From: Gymnorhina tibicen
Lineage: Eukaryota > Chordata > Aves > Passeriformes > Artamidae
DNA: 64,000 nt
Assembly (NCBI GenBank): GCA_013399875.1
Contig: VXAZ01018984.1
Span: forward strand, 3,726,935 to 3,790,934
Direction of reading: 5' to 3'
Position 1 is the stretch's first letter, and each line of letters begins with the position of its first letter. Below, in pieces: positions 1-10,900 of the stretch. The translations under genes and the position numbers were made by a program. Below the pieces are notes generated by a model, which had not been told where the DNA came from, made no database searches, and was given only the letters and a program-made list of their open reading frames with translations.

Positions 1-1439
1 AGTTCTGACCAGTCATTAGATTTAATCAGCAGAACTGCTTTTTCAGAGAGCCCTTGCAGGTCTGTAAAGCTATATCCAATTAAGCCAAGATCACGCATAA
101 CATCAAAGAGGAAAATCACATGCTAGTAAAGGGCATGCTGAGCAGTTATTCATTAACTAGAACATTCCCGTGGCAGAAGTTTTGTAAACCCTTTGAGAAA
201 CTGGATTTCCATGCTTAACAGATACCCAGAAACCTTACAAAAAACACTACAGTGCTATATGCCAACTCTGCACTTGTCTTCTCAAGAGTTGTGGAAGCAC
301 TGGGCTTATTTTTCATGGTACATATTCACAGTTAGAGTATGGCTTTAAAATCTAAGAATGCTATTAATCAGTGATTTCCTCAGCTAACTGAACACAGGCA
401 GGGGTCACATCTAAAGTCTATGGACTTCTGATTCAGGAGGGAAAAAAGGAGAAAAATCTAGGTGGCCATTCTGCCACCTTGCTCCGTAAGGAATGTCTTG
501 AAATAAGGAATATCTCAAAAAAGACCAACTGCCACTCTAGGTCTCCCACAGCACATGCACTCAGGGAGCCAGGAGGTTTCAGACAGCAAAGCCACTGAGG
601 GCTGATGTTTTCATAGAAGGCCCACGCCTGTACACATGTTCCTCCAATGTGCAGCAAAGGATCCTGGTGCTTTCAAAACAAGTTCTGGTTTCATGGGCTC
701 TACTGATCAGAACAGGTCAGTTAAGGTCAAAGGAACTGATCTCAGCTTAGAATCTGGATGCGAATTTTAAACAGCTCTCAATTCTTCATCAGTAATTCAT
801 TGACAGAAAATAACACATCAGATGAATGGCTTTCAACAGCAGGGCTGGGAACAAAGGTCCTGGAATAACACAAAGAAGTGGCTGGCATGGCCACATAACA
901 CCTAATATGGAGTTTTTAATTATTATTTCCCATCAGCTTTCTGCTCAAATGTTCCCCAGCAGTAAGTGCTATTTTGAGTGGATCAAAGACAGGGAATACT
1001 TTCTTCTTATCTACAGAATTTTGTGATGTATAGGAGAGGAAAAACCCTACCAAAACCAGTGGTAACAGAATTCTGTTCCTGCCTGAACCATTTTCTTCTC
1101 TTCAAGCCTTCTCCCAACCCCACAGTTAGTATAATGCTGGCAGTAGAGAAGGCAAGATAAACTCCCACCCTGGAGTTGGAACATTTTCACACCCGAATAA
1201 CCTGCTTAGGAAAAACAACCCTGAAATAAGAGCACAACTAGATACTGGAAAGGAAAGGAGGCAATTCTGAAAACATCACCAGGAATTTGTCACAGCTGAT
1301 CACATCAGAGCCTGCACTACTTCTCTGGCCATGGCCAGTGAATGCCACCTCCTTCTCTGTAACTCTGCCCACCCAAATTCACCACATTATTGAATGCTGT
1401 CACCATTGCATGCCTCCCTCAGATACTGCTTTCTCCACT

Positions 1440-1466
1440 GACCCTCCATGTTCTCTATGGAGGGTC
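1440..1466. repeat. Perfect 10-bp inverted repeat (hairpin)
   Basis: The arms at 1440-1449 (GACCCTCCAT) and 1457-1466 (ATGGAGGGTC) are exact reverse complements around a 7-nt loop. No transposon or terminator context is recognised. Confidence 0.85.
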
Positions 1467-3254
1467 CTGTGGTGGTACTTAAACAGAGAGCATCTTCTCC
1501 AAGCTGGAGTTTGAAGACGATTGGCTCTTGTCTCTGTTCAGATGCTGCCCTCTGAGCACTAACTTCTCACTATGACGTGACCCCCAAACAAGCCTGGCAT
1601 CTAATTTTTTGGTGCCAATCACAATGGAACTTTGATCTGGATTTCCAGGAAGGGTTCTATATCTGGTATCATTAGTGAAGATGATGGCATGAGTCTCTTG
1701 TACTTCTTCCCATGACTAGCCAATGGTTTTCCCTGCTAATTTTATTTTTTGCATCATGTTGCACAGCTAAGAACTAACTGATCTGCTTTATGCAAGTATG
1801 GATTAGGTTTGCAGAAGGCTAGTTTTGCCTTTTTTTATACTTAGTTATACGATCTGCAAATGAAGTTGTAATCATTCAGTAAACCAATTAATAAGACAAG
1901 TGTAGTTAGCCTAATGTGCCAGTGTAACCATAGTAAAGGCTTGACTGAGTCCAGTTAATGAACATCTTTCCACTGACTTCAGGGGGACATGGACCTAGTC
2001 AAATATATCCCCCAGCATTCTGCAGCTCTGCTCTAGGGGCCTTGACAGAAATGTATATAAGAAAGCAATCGAAACGAATTTTACATAGAGGAAAGCAAAT
2101 TAGCAGCAACACCTCCATCACTCTGTCCTCTGCCCCAAGCACTGCTGGTTCACTTGGGAGTTTTAGACATGAGGAGTTTCTGTATGAGAACATATGGGGG
2201 AAGAATCAACAGCTGAAGCTCTTTTTGGAGCAGCTAAGGCTGTACCCAGGCACAAAGGCAGCTGTCTGCAAAATTATCAGTTAATCCTTTATTCAACTTC
2301 CAAACATTTCTCAAATAGTTAAGGGTATAAATGGGGCACAGGCAGCTCTAATTCACACCGACACCTTGAAATGCAATACACACGCACATCCTCCTGGCCA
2401 GCCTCCAGCAGGACTGAACTCCAGCAACCAAGGGCCTTGGGGAGGGAGGTACAGGGGGCAAACAGCTCCCAGTGCTATCTCAGCTGCAGGTGATAGCTGA
2501 TCTCTGCAGCAGTTCTGCAGTGAGCCCCTCACTGGCTGTGATCCTTCGTTCCAAGACATCGCCCCTGACTGCCTGCTCGCCAACCCTCGAAAGCAATGAT
2601 GTCACTACATCACTGCTGAGGCTTGGGAGCTAAGAGCTGCGTGGTCTTGCAAAAGGGCAAACAGCAGCCTGGAGAACAGCTGAGGAAGGAGCAGGAGAAG
2701 AAGGTCACAGAATTTGTATAAGCCCTGCGTAAAATAATTTCTCGCGCTTCAGAAAAGCATGACAATTTAGCTCTTTCACCTGGATTTCTCCGGGTCCAGC
2801 AGAGCTTTTAAAACAGCATTAATATCCTCTTCTTCCCCCACACAAAGTTTTTGTTCTTGTCATGGAAACAGTTTCTCCCCACCCATCCCAAGTACCTTAG
2901 CACCTTACCATTACTCATTGTATCTCTGTCTCAGACGTGTTTCCCTTCCAGTGCTTTCAGCTGACATACTATGACATCCAGTCTCCTCTTTGCCCCCCTT
3001 CCCCGAGTATTGCCACACTCTGCTTCAACAGGAGCATGTACAATGCAAAACACAACTGGCTATAAACCTCTCTATGCAGCAGGTGAAAAGGCAAACGCAG
3101 GCTGCAGGGCAGCACGATGAAGTGGCAATGCAGCACTTGCACCAGGACAGTGCATTGTAGAGCTACACTTCAATCCATCAGAAACCTCTGAAGCCAAGGA
3201 CTCAAGCTTCTGCACAGATGAACATTTATCACCTTGCTTTGCTCCCTCTCTTCT

Positions 3255-3272
3255 CCCTCCCTCCCTCCTCCC
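3255..3272 (-). other. G-quadruplex motif in first intron of short isoform
   Basis: The plus strand reads CCC-T-CCC-T-CCC-TCCT-CCC. The minus (sense) strand therefore has four GGG runs with loops of 4, 1 and 1. It lies about 370 nt after the donor of the short-isoform exon, on the coding strand. Such motifs are common in promoter-proximal first introns and can form in DNA or nascent RNA; folding here is inferred from the motif only. Confidence 0.75.
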
Positions 3273-3639
3273 ACACAGACAAAATGCAAATATAAACTCT
3301 TTTTCCTGATGTTCTGCCAAAAAGGCAACTCAGAGCATCACAGGTTTGATTCCCTCAGTGTTCTCACTCAATTCTGCTCAGAAGCACTGCAATAATCTTG
3401 TCTCATTCCACCTCATTGCTGCATTCATAGGCTATTATGTAGAGGAGACAGTATCCGCTGGCCAGCTACAAACAAATGAACAAAGGAGTAAATAAATCAT
3501 TCGTGGAATGTTGGCATCTGCATTGTTTAATGCCTTTTGTTTCGGTGCTCTCATCTGCCCCTGCACACAGAGCCCCCTTGACTTCTCAGAAGCCATGGCT
3601 TCACCAGCAAAGCAGAACGCAGCGACAGAACAGACCTAC

Positions 3640-3751
3640 CTTTGCGGAAACTAAAACACCGCTTAATTCTCCTGTAAGTAGTTTTAGGGATGAAGGGAGC
3701 TGCTGCTAAGGCACCTGGGCTGCGGACTCCAGCATTTCTGTCTTCAGGCAT
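3640..3751 (-). CDS. ARHGAP24: ARHGAP24 alternative first coding exon (short, PH-less isoform)
   Basis: This is the first coding exon of the short ARHGAP24 isoform. It encodes 37 residues beginning MPEDRNAGVRSPGAL and ending with the basic stretch TTYRRIKRCFSFRK, then one base of a Gly codon. It matches the N terminus I know for the human short isoform (MPEDRNSG..., PFIPKTTYRR, KRCFSFRK). The donor GTAGGT follows directly at 3639-3634. The phase is the same as at the end of the PH exon at 7816, so both can splice to the same next exon, which starts the linker before the RhoGAP domain. The product would keep the GAP domain and C-terminal coiled coil but lack the PH domain, replacing it with a short basic, Ser-containing head that could alter membrane targeting. 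I chose the ATG at 3751, which has A at -3 and matches the human start. An ATG directly before it (3754) would add one Met but has T at -3. The exon lies between the PH exon and the GAP exons in gene order, as expected for an internal promoter. Confidence 0.93.
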
Positions 3752-3830
3752 CATACAGGCCAGAGCCTCCACGTCCCTCCAAAGCTCTCCTTTACCAGCA
3801 GCATCCAGACGAAACACCACAATTGCTCAT
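3752..3830 (-). promoter_or_regulatory. ARHGAP24: Leader of short ARHGAP24 isoform with two upstream ORFs
   Basis: The sequence just before the MPEDRN start holds two short ORFs out of frame with the main one. The first runs from ATG at 3830-3828 to TAA at 3794-3792 and encodes 12 residues. The second runs from ATG at 3804-3802 to TGA at 3753-3751 and encodes 17 residues. The second stop overlaps the main start as TGATG, sharing the A at 3751. If the transcript begins upstream of 3830, these would be expected to dampen or gate translation of the short isoform. The leader's true 5' end, and whether it is spliced, cannot be seen. A possible but weak acceptor (CTCCTCAGCAG) lies a little further upstream, so an extra untranslated exon is possible. 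Confidence 0.5.
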
Positions 3831-4429
3831 CGTTACTGACTGCTGAGGAGTTTTTATAATAGTATCTTTTCCTCTGGAGCTAGGAGATTTGTGGTCTTCT
3901 AGATCTTGGGTAGGGCTTGAAACGATTTTGATGTTCTCTTCCCTGCTTCAGTTTTGCTTTGGGGAACAATTTCCTTCCATCTATTTCCTTTCGTTTCTTT
4001 TATTTCCTGCGGTGAGACAACTGCCTATTATGCAATGTCACAACAAAAGAGTTTCAGCAAAAAGATGTATCTTCCATTCAAACAGAAGTGCCTGCACAGA
4101 TGGAGGGGGAGAAAGACCTCTTCCTCCCAGCTGGAACAGGAGGCTGAGTGGCAGAGACTCTAATTCCACAGCAAAAGCTCAGCACTGTGCGGTGTGCAAG
4201 GGGAAATAGAAGAACAGTATCAAAAAGGCCACGGAAGAATCTTCCAGGATACAACACTCCTCGCTGGCACCCCTTATTTCTGCAACCGAGAAGCAAAAAT
4301 AACAGTCCCTTCGCCCGAAAGGCTCTTTGTCCATACCAGATTCCTCTCAAAACTCCTTTTACACAGCCAGCTCCTCGTGTGATGCTCTCATGGGCTTCTC
4401 GCTTGTTTTATTGCCTTCCAACTACCAGG

Positions 4430-4700
4430 AGCTCTCCCGGGAGAGGCGCGTCAGATGCGGCAGTGGCGCATCCTTGCTGGCAGGATCCCGGGAGCTGCTG
4501 AGGAATCCGTGCCTGCAGCAGGGGATGCTCTGGCGGCTCGCTCGCCGCCGGCCCCACGGCAGGGCTGGCAGCGGGGCTGTGCCGCTCCCCGGCTGCGTGC
4601 AGCAGGTGCGGGGAGGACGCGGCGCAGCAGCCGCAGCGCAGGTTTGTGTCTCCTCGGGTGACTTTGAGTTGACTTCAGGCGCCTGTCATGTGCGGCGGCT
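4430..4700 (-). promoter_or_regulatory. GC/CpG-rich block, likely promoter of short ARHGAP24 isoform
   Basis: A compact GC-rich stretch stands out from the AT-leaning flanks. It contains many CpG dinucleotides (for example in the CCCGGGAG, GGCGCG, CTCGCTCGCCGCCGG and GGACGCGGCGC segments). It lies about 0.7-0.9 kb upstream of the MPEDRN start in the minus direction, where an internal promoter or untranslated first exon would be expected. No TATA box was recognised. ORFs reading through it (4327-4842 and 4455-4661, plus strand) are by-products of high GC and have no recognised similarity. The promoter role is inferred from position and composition only. Confidence 0.5.
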
Positions 4701-7700
4701 GGGAAAGCGAGCAGGCTGTGCCTGGCTCCTGCAGGAGGTGCCAGACCTTACACTACTACCCCTGCTAAAATGCTCATGCTCCTTCTTCTCGCCTCCTCCC
4801 TCCCCCCTCAGTTGCAGGCTCTGTAAAAAATTGCCTTTTTAATCTAATCAGGAAGGGAATTTCATGTGCAAACAGGCATTACATGCCCTGCCTCATTTAC
4901 ATTTCTTTTCCCTTTCAGATCTTTTTTCTCCACAGTCACCTTATTCTTTTGGTGCAAAAAAGCAACCTGTTTCTGATGAGCTTAGCAGATTCCCACCTGC
5001 CCCCCTCCCACCTTCTCCTTCTAGCACAGGTTAACAAATAACAATTTAATGATAAGGTTAATCATTTACAGAGCTCCTCGCTCTGGTACCAGGAGTCCTC
5101 TCCCACTGCCAGACAAACTTTAAATATTAGTGGCTCACCAAGGCTTGTACACATCCGCTGCACACACACAGAGCTTACTTACAATGCTTAAAAGAACCAG
5201 AAAATTCACATGTTACTCAAAGTGGCACTTGACTTGTGTGACACCAGGCTATTGTGGTTTACCATCAAGTACTGAAATTTAGGAAGCTGATATAAGACAA
5301 GCGTTTTGATTAATTAGCTGTCTGAAATAATTTTGTGTTGCAAGTAATTACTTGTTACTGGCTAGCTGTCATCATGTGATTGCAACTTTCCTGCACCTTT
5401 CTTACAGCTATTATAATATATAAAACCATTTTTAACTTCAGCAGCTACAGCTCGTAAAGGCAGGCTCTTAGGACATCTTAAGCCAGAAGTGCCTGTTTTA
5501 AGAAGGATCAGACTGTTGCAGCAGCTGTAGCTACATCCAGGTAGCAAAGAACAATAAAAATACAAGTGTGTCTGGATATTCATAATTACAGAACAGTTAA
5601 TAGGATTTATTTATACTTGTTAAGATAGCTCTGACTATCAAGTAGTTAATAAAATGGGGGACATGTTGGAAACTCGGTTCTTAATGGTGACACATCCCAT
5701 GATACTGCCTTTGCCTTGTTATCACAGTCAAACCTTCTCCATGAACACTACACCCTAAATTATGTTCCATTTATTTTTGCATTTTCCAGGGAATTAACTG
5801 TTTGCTTCCCAATACAAACAACCCTGAATCAGTATACTTGCTCAAGAAACCCAAAAACAAAAACAAGAACATACTTCAAAGTGTTTCAACTGCAAATGAA
5901 TGGAAAAGGTAACGCAAGGATTGCACCCCTCTAGTTTTATGCAAATCAGCAAGCAAAATCCTCAGCGAGATGCTTCCCTCAGTAACTGCCATTAAACATT
6001 CCTACAACAATGATGGTGTCCTGAGAGTTTTCTTGGTGGCTGGAAGGATTCCCAGCTGCAAATCAGAAATAGCTCTTGCCCTATAAAAGCAAATGAGGAG
6101 CTGGTGAAGAAAGCACAGGGTCAGGACTTGAGAGATTTGGTTTCTATTTGTAGCTCTGTTCATGGACTTGGGCTAGAATTTAGTTTCACCTAATCGCAGC
6201 TCCCCGCCTGTGACATGCAGAGACACCTCCACTTGCAGAAGAACAGCAAGGCTGCCTTTCCTTCTTATCTGCCACAGAAAGATACTGTGGTGCAGAAGCC
6301 AAGTGCAAAAATCCACAAAGATACTCTTTGAAAAATCCACTTCTGCTAAGCCTCCAAATTTATTACTGCCACAGCTGCTTATGCTGCTACTGGACTAGAG
6401 TAGGAGAACACTCCTCAACAGGAGGCCTGCTTTCCGAAGAGAAAGCTGGAAATGGGTAATCTTTGTGCTATATACAACAGCAGATTCCTTACCTAGCCTA
6501 ACCACAGAAGACTGCTCGTCATACCTTCCCTTTCCCAAACCAACTCCATATACCTGTAGCAGTTCATGCCTTTTAAGACAAACCTTTCACTTTGTGAGTT
6601 TTGGGGGTTTTTGGTATCGGGGGTTTTTTTAAGCATTCTAAGACCTACATTCCCAGATTCAGGAATCTTATTTAACATAATAAGTGCCATCTTATTTAAC
6701 ATAAAGGGCCAGATGCTTTGCACCATCTTTTCAAGGTGCATTTCCCCAGGCTTCTGCCAAGGAGAAGGCAGTCATGTTTCAGAGATGTCAGGCAGGCCCC
6801 AGCTGACCAAGTCCTCCAGTGCAGCCCACCACTGAGGCCAAAGTCCTCTCCTAAACACTGTGTGACCAGAATAAAGCACACAGATGGGTGGCTTAGAAGA
6901 AAAGTTTTCATTAAAATTTCCCTTAGTCTCTCCCTCCTCCCTCCTGTGGTCTACCCAGCAATTAAGAGAAAGACATCTGAAGTCAGCAATCACACTTTTC
7001 AGTGATAACTGCACTTCTTGGTCGTGAAACAGCACAGACAATCCTGCCCTCCTGACTTTTTTCCAGCAACCTGCAGACAAGACCAATCATTTGTTGCAAT
7101 ATAGGTGGTCTTCCACTGTAGGAAAATATCTCTGTCCTCAGACTTAGGGATTTGAGAGCTCCAAGGAACAGACTGATTAACATACAGACAAGTGCAAGTG
7201 TATCAATCATACTCGTATTATAATAAAGACATTATCACCAGAATAGTAATGATGAAAATTATTATAATAATTTGCAGCCCATTCAACATAAGAGAGCTTT
7301 TTAAAAAGACAACTAGACTCCCAACGATAAATTTTGGACCAGTACTATTGAAATCATTAGAGATGCCACTCAAGTTCCCACACTGTTAGTGCTAATATTC
7401 GGAGGCACAGCTTTATATAATACTGTTACTGGTCTTAGCTGTCGCTGGCAGGAGAATTGCTGACAGCTTTTTGAACAGGCATTTAAGAAACATCCTGGAT
7501 GGTTTTTCAGTTGGTGACCAAAGGAATAACGCTGCCTCTCCCTGCAGGAAAGCTGATTCCATACAAGACCAATCTTCTGTGAAAACTTCCCCTCACGCTA
7601 TCATGTGTTACCCTCATCAAGGGAAGTAGTTCCAGACAGTTCAAAGTCTTTTAATTGAGCCCTCTGCATGGAAACACGTTTACTCTACTTTTCTGGAAAG

Positions 7701-7815
7701 ATCTAGACCATTCTCCTCTTTACTTCAAAACTCTGGCTGTGACTGAGAGCTAACAGAAGAACCCCTATGAGTCTTTGTGTGTCTGTGAGCACTGCATGTT
7801 CCCTCAGTGACTCAC
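4701..7815 (-). other. ARHGAP24: ARHGAP24 intron between PH exon and short-isoform promoter
   Basis: In the long isoform this DNA is intronic, starting at the GTGAGT donor at 7815. For the short isoform it is upstream DNA. It is AT-rich and has no supported coding sequence. It includes pyrimidine-rich runs near 4790-4815 and 4990-5030, and a 16-bp exact direct repeat at 6665-6680 and 6689-6704. A stretch around 6120-6230 faintly resembles an old MIR-type SINE, but I cannot support that call by eye. Confidence 0.7.
6665..6704. repeat. 16-bp exact direct repeat
   Basis: The sequence ATCTTATTTAACATAA occurs at 6665-6680 and again at 6689-6704 with 8 bp between copies. This is probably a small local duplication in AT-rich intron. 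Confidence 0.85.
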
Positions 7816-7938
7816 CTCCTCCAAACGGTGCCCATATAACCCTGCGGATGGATTTCACCCAATCCTCCATGTCATTCTGCGTGCTGGCCATGAGAAGGTA
7901 GGTCTCATGATTAGCTGTCATCCGCTCTCGGTCTCCTC
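7816..7938 (-). CDS. ARHGAP24: ARHGAP24 coding exon: C-terminal half of PH domain
   Basis: This internal exon of the Rho GTPase-activating protein ARHGAP24 (FilGAP) acts mainly on Rac; the protein binds filamin A and works at the actin cortex. The 123-bp exon encodes about 41 residues, running from [16 protein letters not shown] through [15 protein letters not shown] to VIWAPFGG. This is the end of the PH domain, including its C-terminal helix with the invariant Trp (EDWVKSI), and it lines up with about residues 90-131 of the human 748-residue protein. Boundaries are clear: on the minus strand a pyrimidine-rich tract ending TTGCAG precedes 7938, and GTGAGT follows 7816. The exon is phase 1 at both ends and splits a Gly codon at each. 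Compared with the human protein as I remember it, a few positions differ (E for D, T for S, A for G in WAPFGG). The first ATG in the exon (7921-7919, MTANHE) corresponds to the start of the known 653-residue human isoform. Neighbouring exons for the first half of the PH domain and for the GAP domain were not seen. Confidence 0.94.
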
Positions 7939-10900
7939 CTGCAAGACAAGATAATTGCACTTAGAAACCTTTTTGCTTCCGTGCCCAGCCAAGCTCCTGC
8001 CAGTCTGACTGCAAGAAGCACCGGCGGCTCCATAGCAAGCGGACATGGATACTGTGCAGTGCAGTGCTTGCTGTCAGACATGGCATGAAAAGAAGGTCCT
8101 GTAAGTACATTCCCCATGAGAGAGTGAGAAGCTGTCATGCTTCCAAAAGGAAATGAGAGGATAAATGTCATCAGTAAACAAAAACAGCCCCATGCTGTTC
8201 CAAGAACCACAGGGTCCTGCAGTAATCTGTAACTTGATACACGCACTGGAAATTTTGCAGCAGTTACTGTACCACGATGGAGAGAATAAATGCAGAGACA
8301 GATAAGGGTGCTTTGAACAAGTGGGGATGACTCCATTCTTATTTTCAGGAACAGACTGTGCCACATAGCATTCGATACACCCAAGTGTTGCTGTGACTCT
8401 CTAAGGAGAAGGCAGACGACACGGTACAACCCGCTGCCTTGGACGGGTCTGATGAGGATTAGATTAAAAGGGAACACGCTGCCTTTTTATCCTTTCTTTG
8501 AAGGATGGGCCCACACTAAGGAGGTCAAAACCAGAACCTGGCTTGCCACAGCTCCAGGTTTTCAGACTTGCAGTACTGCTTCACCTCCATTCTAAAAGGT
8601 ACCATGTTAGTGCAAGGGCACGTGGGGATTCAAACCACCTTTCCAGCACTGCAGAATGCCAAACCCTTCCAGAAAAAGTGGCATTTTGAAGCCCTTTCAC
8701 TGAGCCAAGGGCAGGCACGAGTACTTCATGCACAAATGCAATGCACCTAGAAATCCTGTCAGTCCTGTATTCACATCCTTTCAGCTTCTTACATTCCCAT
8801 TTTTTACCCTAGTTATATCTAAAGTAAATATCTCTGTTCATTACAGCAGGAGTACTGCTCCTGGAAGAGTGCCATGCTTAGTGCTGGGCATTGCAACAGG
8901 CAGGTTTTTAGAGAAAAATTTCTTAAGGGCCAGAAAATCCTGGCACAAGTATTCTGAATTAATCTACTCCTGTAGACCATGTTTTACAGAATTAGGACAC
9001 ACAACTGTAAAGGGGACTTAACTGAAACTTGATGAATGCAAAAGCCAGACACTGGCAGATTCTACTGAAAACTTATTCTTAAAGATTGCACCATTATTCA
9101 AAACTTAAATTTGAACTTGGAAGTAAACAGAGACTCTGGTTTTCTACAGTCAAAACACAGCCATTCATACACCCTATGTTCCCCAAAAAGGCATCAAAAC
9201 AAAAAATGCAACAACCTGAACTACAATATATTTTAGACTATACCACAGTCTGAAAGTTAAAGGAACACTGGTTTTTTTTTCTAAGATATAGTAAGGATGA
9301 ACCTATTTTAAGTGTCAATATTAGAGAAATATAAAGATTAAGTAAGCTGCCTTTTTTTTTTTTTTTTTCATCTTTTCAGTGACTAGCCCAAGACCAGGGC
9401 TATGGTCTTACTTCTATGCTATGTTCCATCCTTTTTACCATGGAGAATGAGGGTATGGGGACAGGGAAGCATCAGCATCCCAAACCATAGCACTCCACAT
9501 CAACCCTGCCCCGCAAAAAACACACAGTCAGGCCCTGGAAATTTGCTCCCCATTTTTACCTTTTACATAGCCATTTTGACCAGAACAAGGACAGACCTCT
9601 CATTCAAGGACAAAAAGGAGACATGATACTGTCTTCAGTTTACTTAAACAGGCCTATTTTACATATCATCTAGAGTTCTCACCCTGAAAAGACCAAAAAA
9701 TAAGGATAGAAGCATAAAACCTCAATATATTTTCACAGCTATTAAATATAATAGTAATAAATACAGTACAGAGAAAAATAATGAGTCCTTTCTGTGGCTT
9801 AATAAAACTGAAAAAAATTATTTATCTGAACATATTGCACTGTAGGTCCTTTTCATTTCAGTGGACTAGGATCCTGCAAGGTGCCACACAAAAAAACCCC
9901 AAAAAACATGCATAAATATAATACATATCAGATCCAGGAATAAAAAAAGTGGTGACATGATTTTTTTCACTAAAGAGACAACAATAAGATGACACGTGAT
10001 GGTCCTCCTCTCAGGTGCTGCCACATTGATCCATGTTCTTTTAAGAGCCTGCATATTTAAATTCAACCGATTAGGTAATATTTGTTTAGCAGACTACGCA
10101 GTATTTACTGAGTTATCATGTTATGACAAATTGGAGGGTGTTCTCCAGAGAGAGTGGATTAATCCCAGAAGCCTAGCTAGTTTATTTACAGTGTGAATTC
10201 CAGAGCAGTACTTTAGCTCAGGTAAACACCCGGTGAGCCAACACACAATCAGCCTGATTTTGCAGAGAAGGAGAGCATAATGTTTGGTTACATTACCTTG
10301 TTATGAGGAAGTGAAGCTTTCCTAACAGAAGGAGCTTCATCATTCTACAGCAATTCTGGATCTGCTTTGTAATTCAAATCCCTTTCTTTCACAACACAAT
10401 ACTGGATCTTGCAGGGTTCTCCTACTTGTGTTAATGGAGATATTATTCATTAACTAAAGCCTCATTAAAAGATTTTTTTGGGAGACAATAGCACTAGGAT
10501 TTGTGTTTTATTGCAAATTTTTATTGAGACTATATTTTAAATACAAAATTAACAAGATCAGACAAGAAGAAATGCCCGTAATTTGGGAAAGAAGTAATCT
10601 CAGTTAAGAAATACCAGAAAAACAAACACAGAATTAGAAGGACCTTTCTGAATCTTCAGTAGGTCTGCAGGACACTTGTGAAAGACATTGTTTAGAATAT
10701 CCACTTCCACTCTTTTTTCCTTTTAATACTTTTGTTATGATTACAAAGAAGCATGAGCAGATCACAATCTCCAAAAATCAGACATCTATTCATACCACAG
10801 GTACCAGCATTAAGAACATCAACTTGAAAATGGTGCTCAGCATGAAGTCACATTGCAGATGTGAATCCATACTCCTTCTGATGTGCAAACCATAATCTAT

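Larger units (their letters stand above)
1..3639 (-). other. ARHGAP24: ARHGAP24 intron downstream of the short-isoform exon
   Basis: This begins with the donor GTAGGT at 3639 and runs off the left edge, so the shared acceptor of the next exon lies outside the window. I looked on the minus strand for the expected next exon, which would begin with the IFGQKLED-type sequence, and did not see it. The ORFs here are short and unrecognised. Notable content is a G-quadruplex motif on the minus strand at 3255-3272 and a 10-bp-stem hairpin at 1440-1466. Confidence 0.8.

Noticed and set aside
3551..3639. Continuation of the MPEDRN frame beyond the donor
   Set aside because: The residues after FSFRKG no longer match the isoform and the sequence has a consensus GTAGGT donor, so it is intron read-through.
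4327..4842. 171-codon plus-strand ORF over the GC-rich block
   Set aside because: It follows GC composition, is opposite to the gene's direction and has no recognisable domain; the region is better explained as promoter DNA.
6120..6230. MIR-like SINE remnant
   Set aside because: Only a loose resemblance by eye; a repeat-library search would be needed to support it.
7911..8477. 188-codon minus-strand ORF overlapping the PH exon
   Set aside because: It starts in the intron, is in a different frame from the PH-domain sequence and crosses the splice acceptor; it is a shadow ORF.
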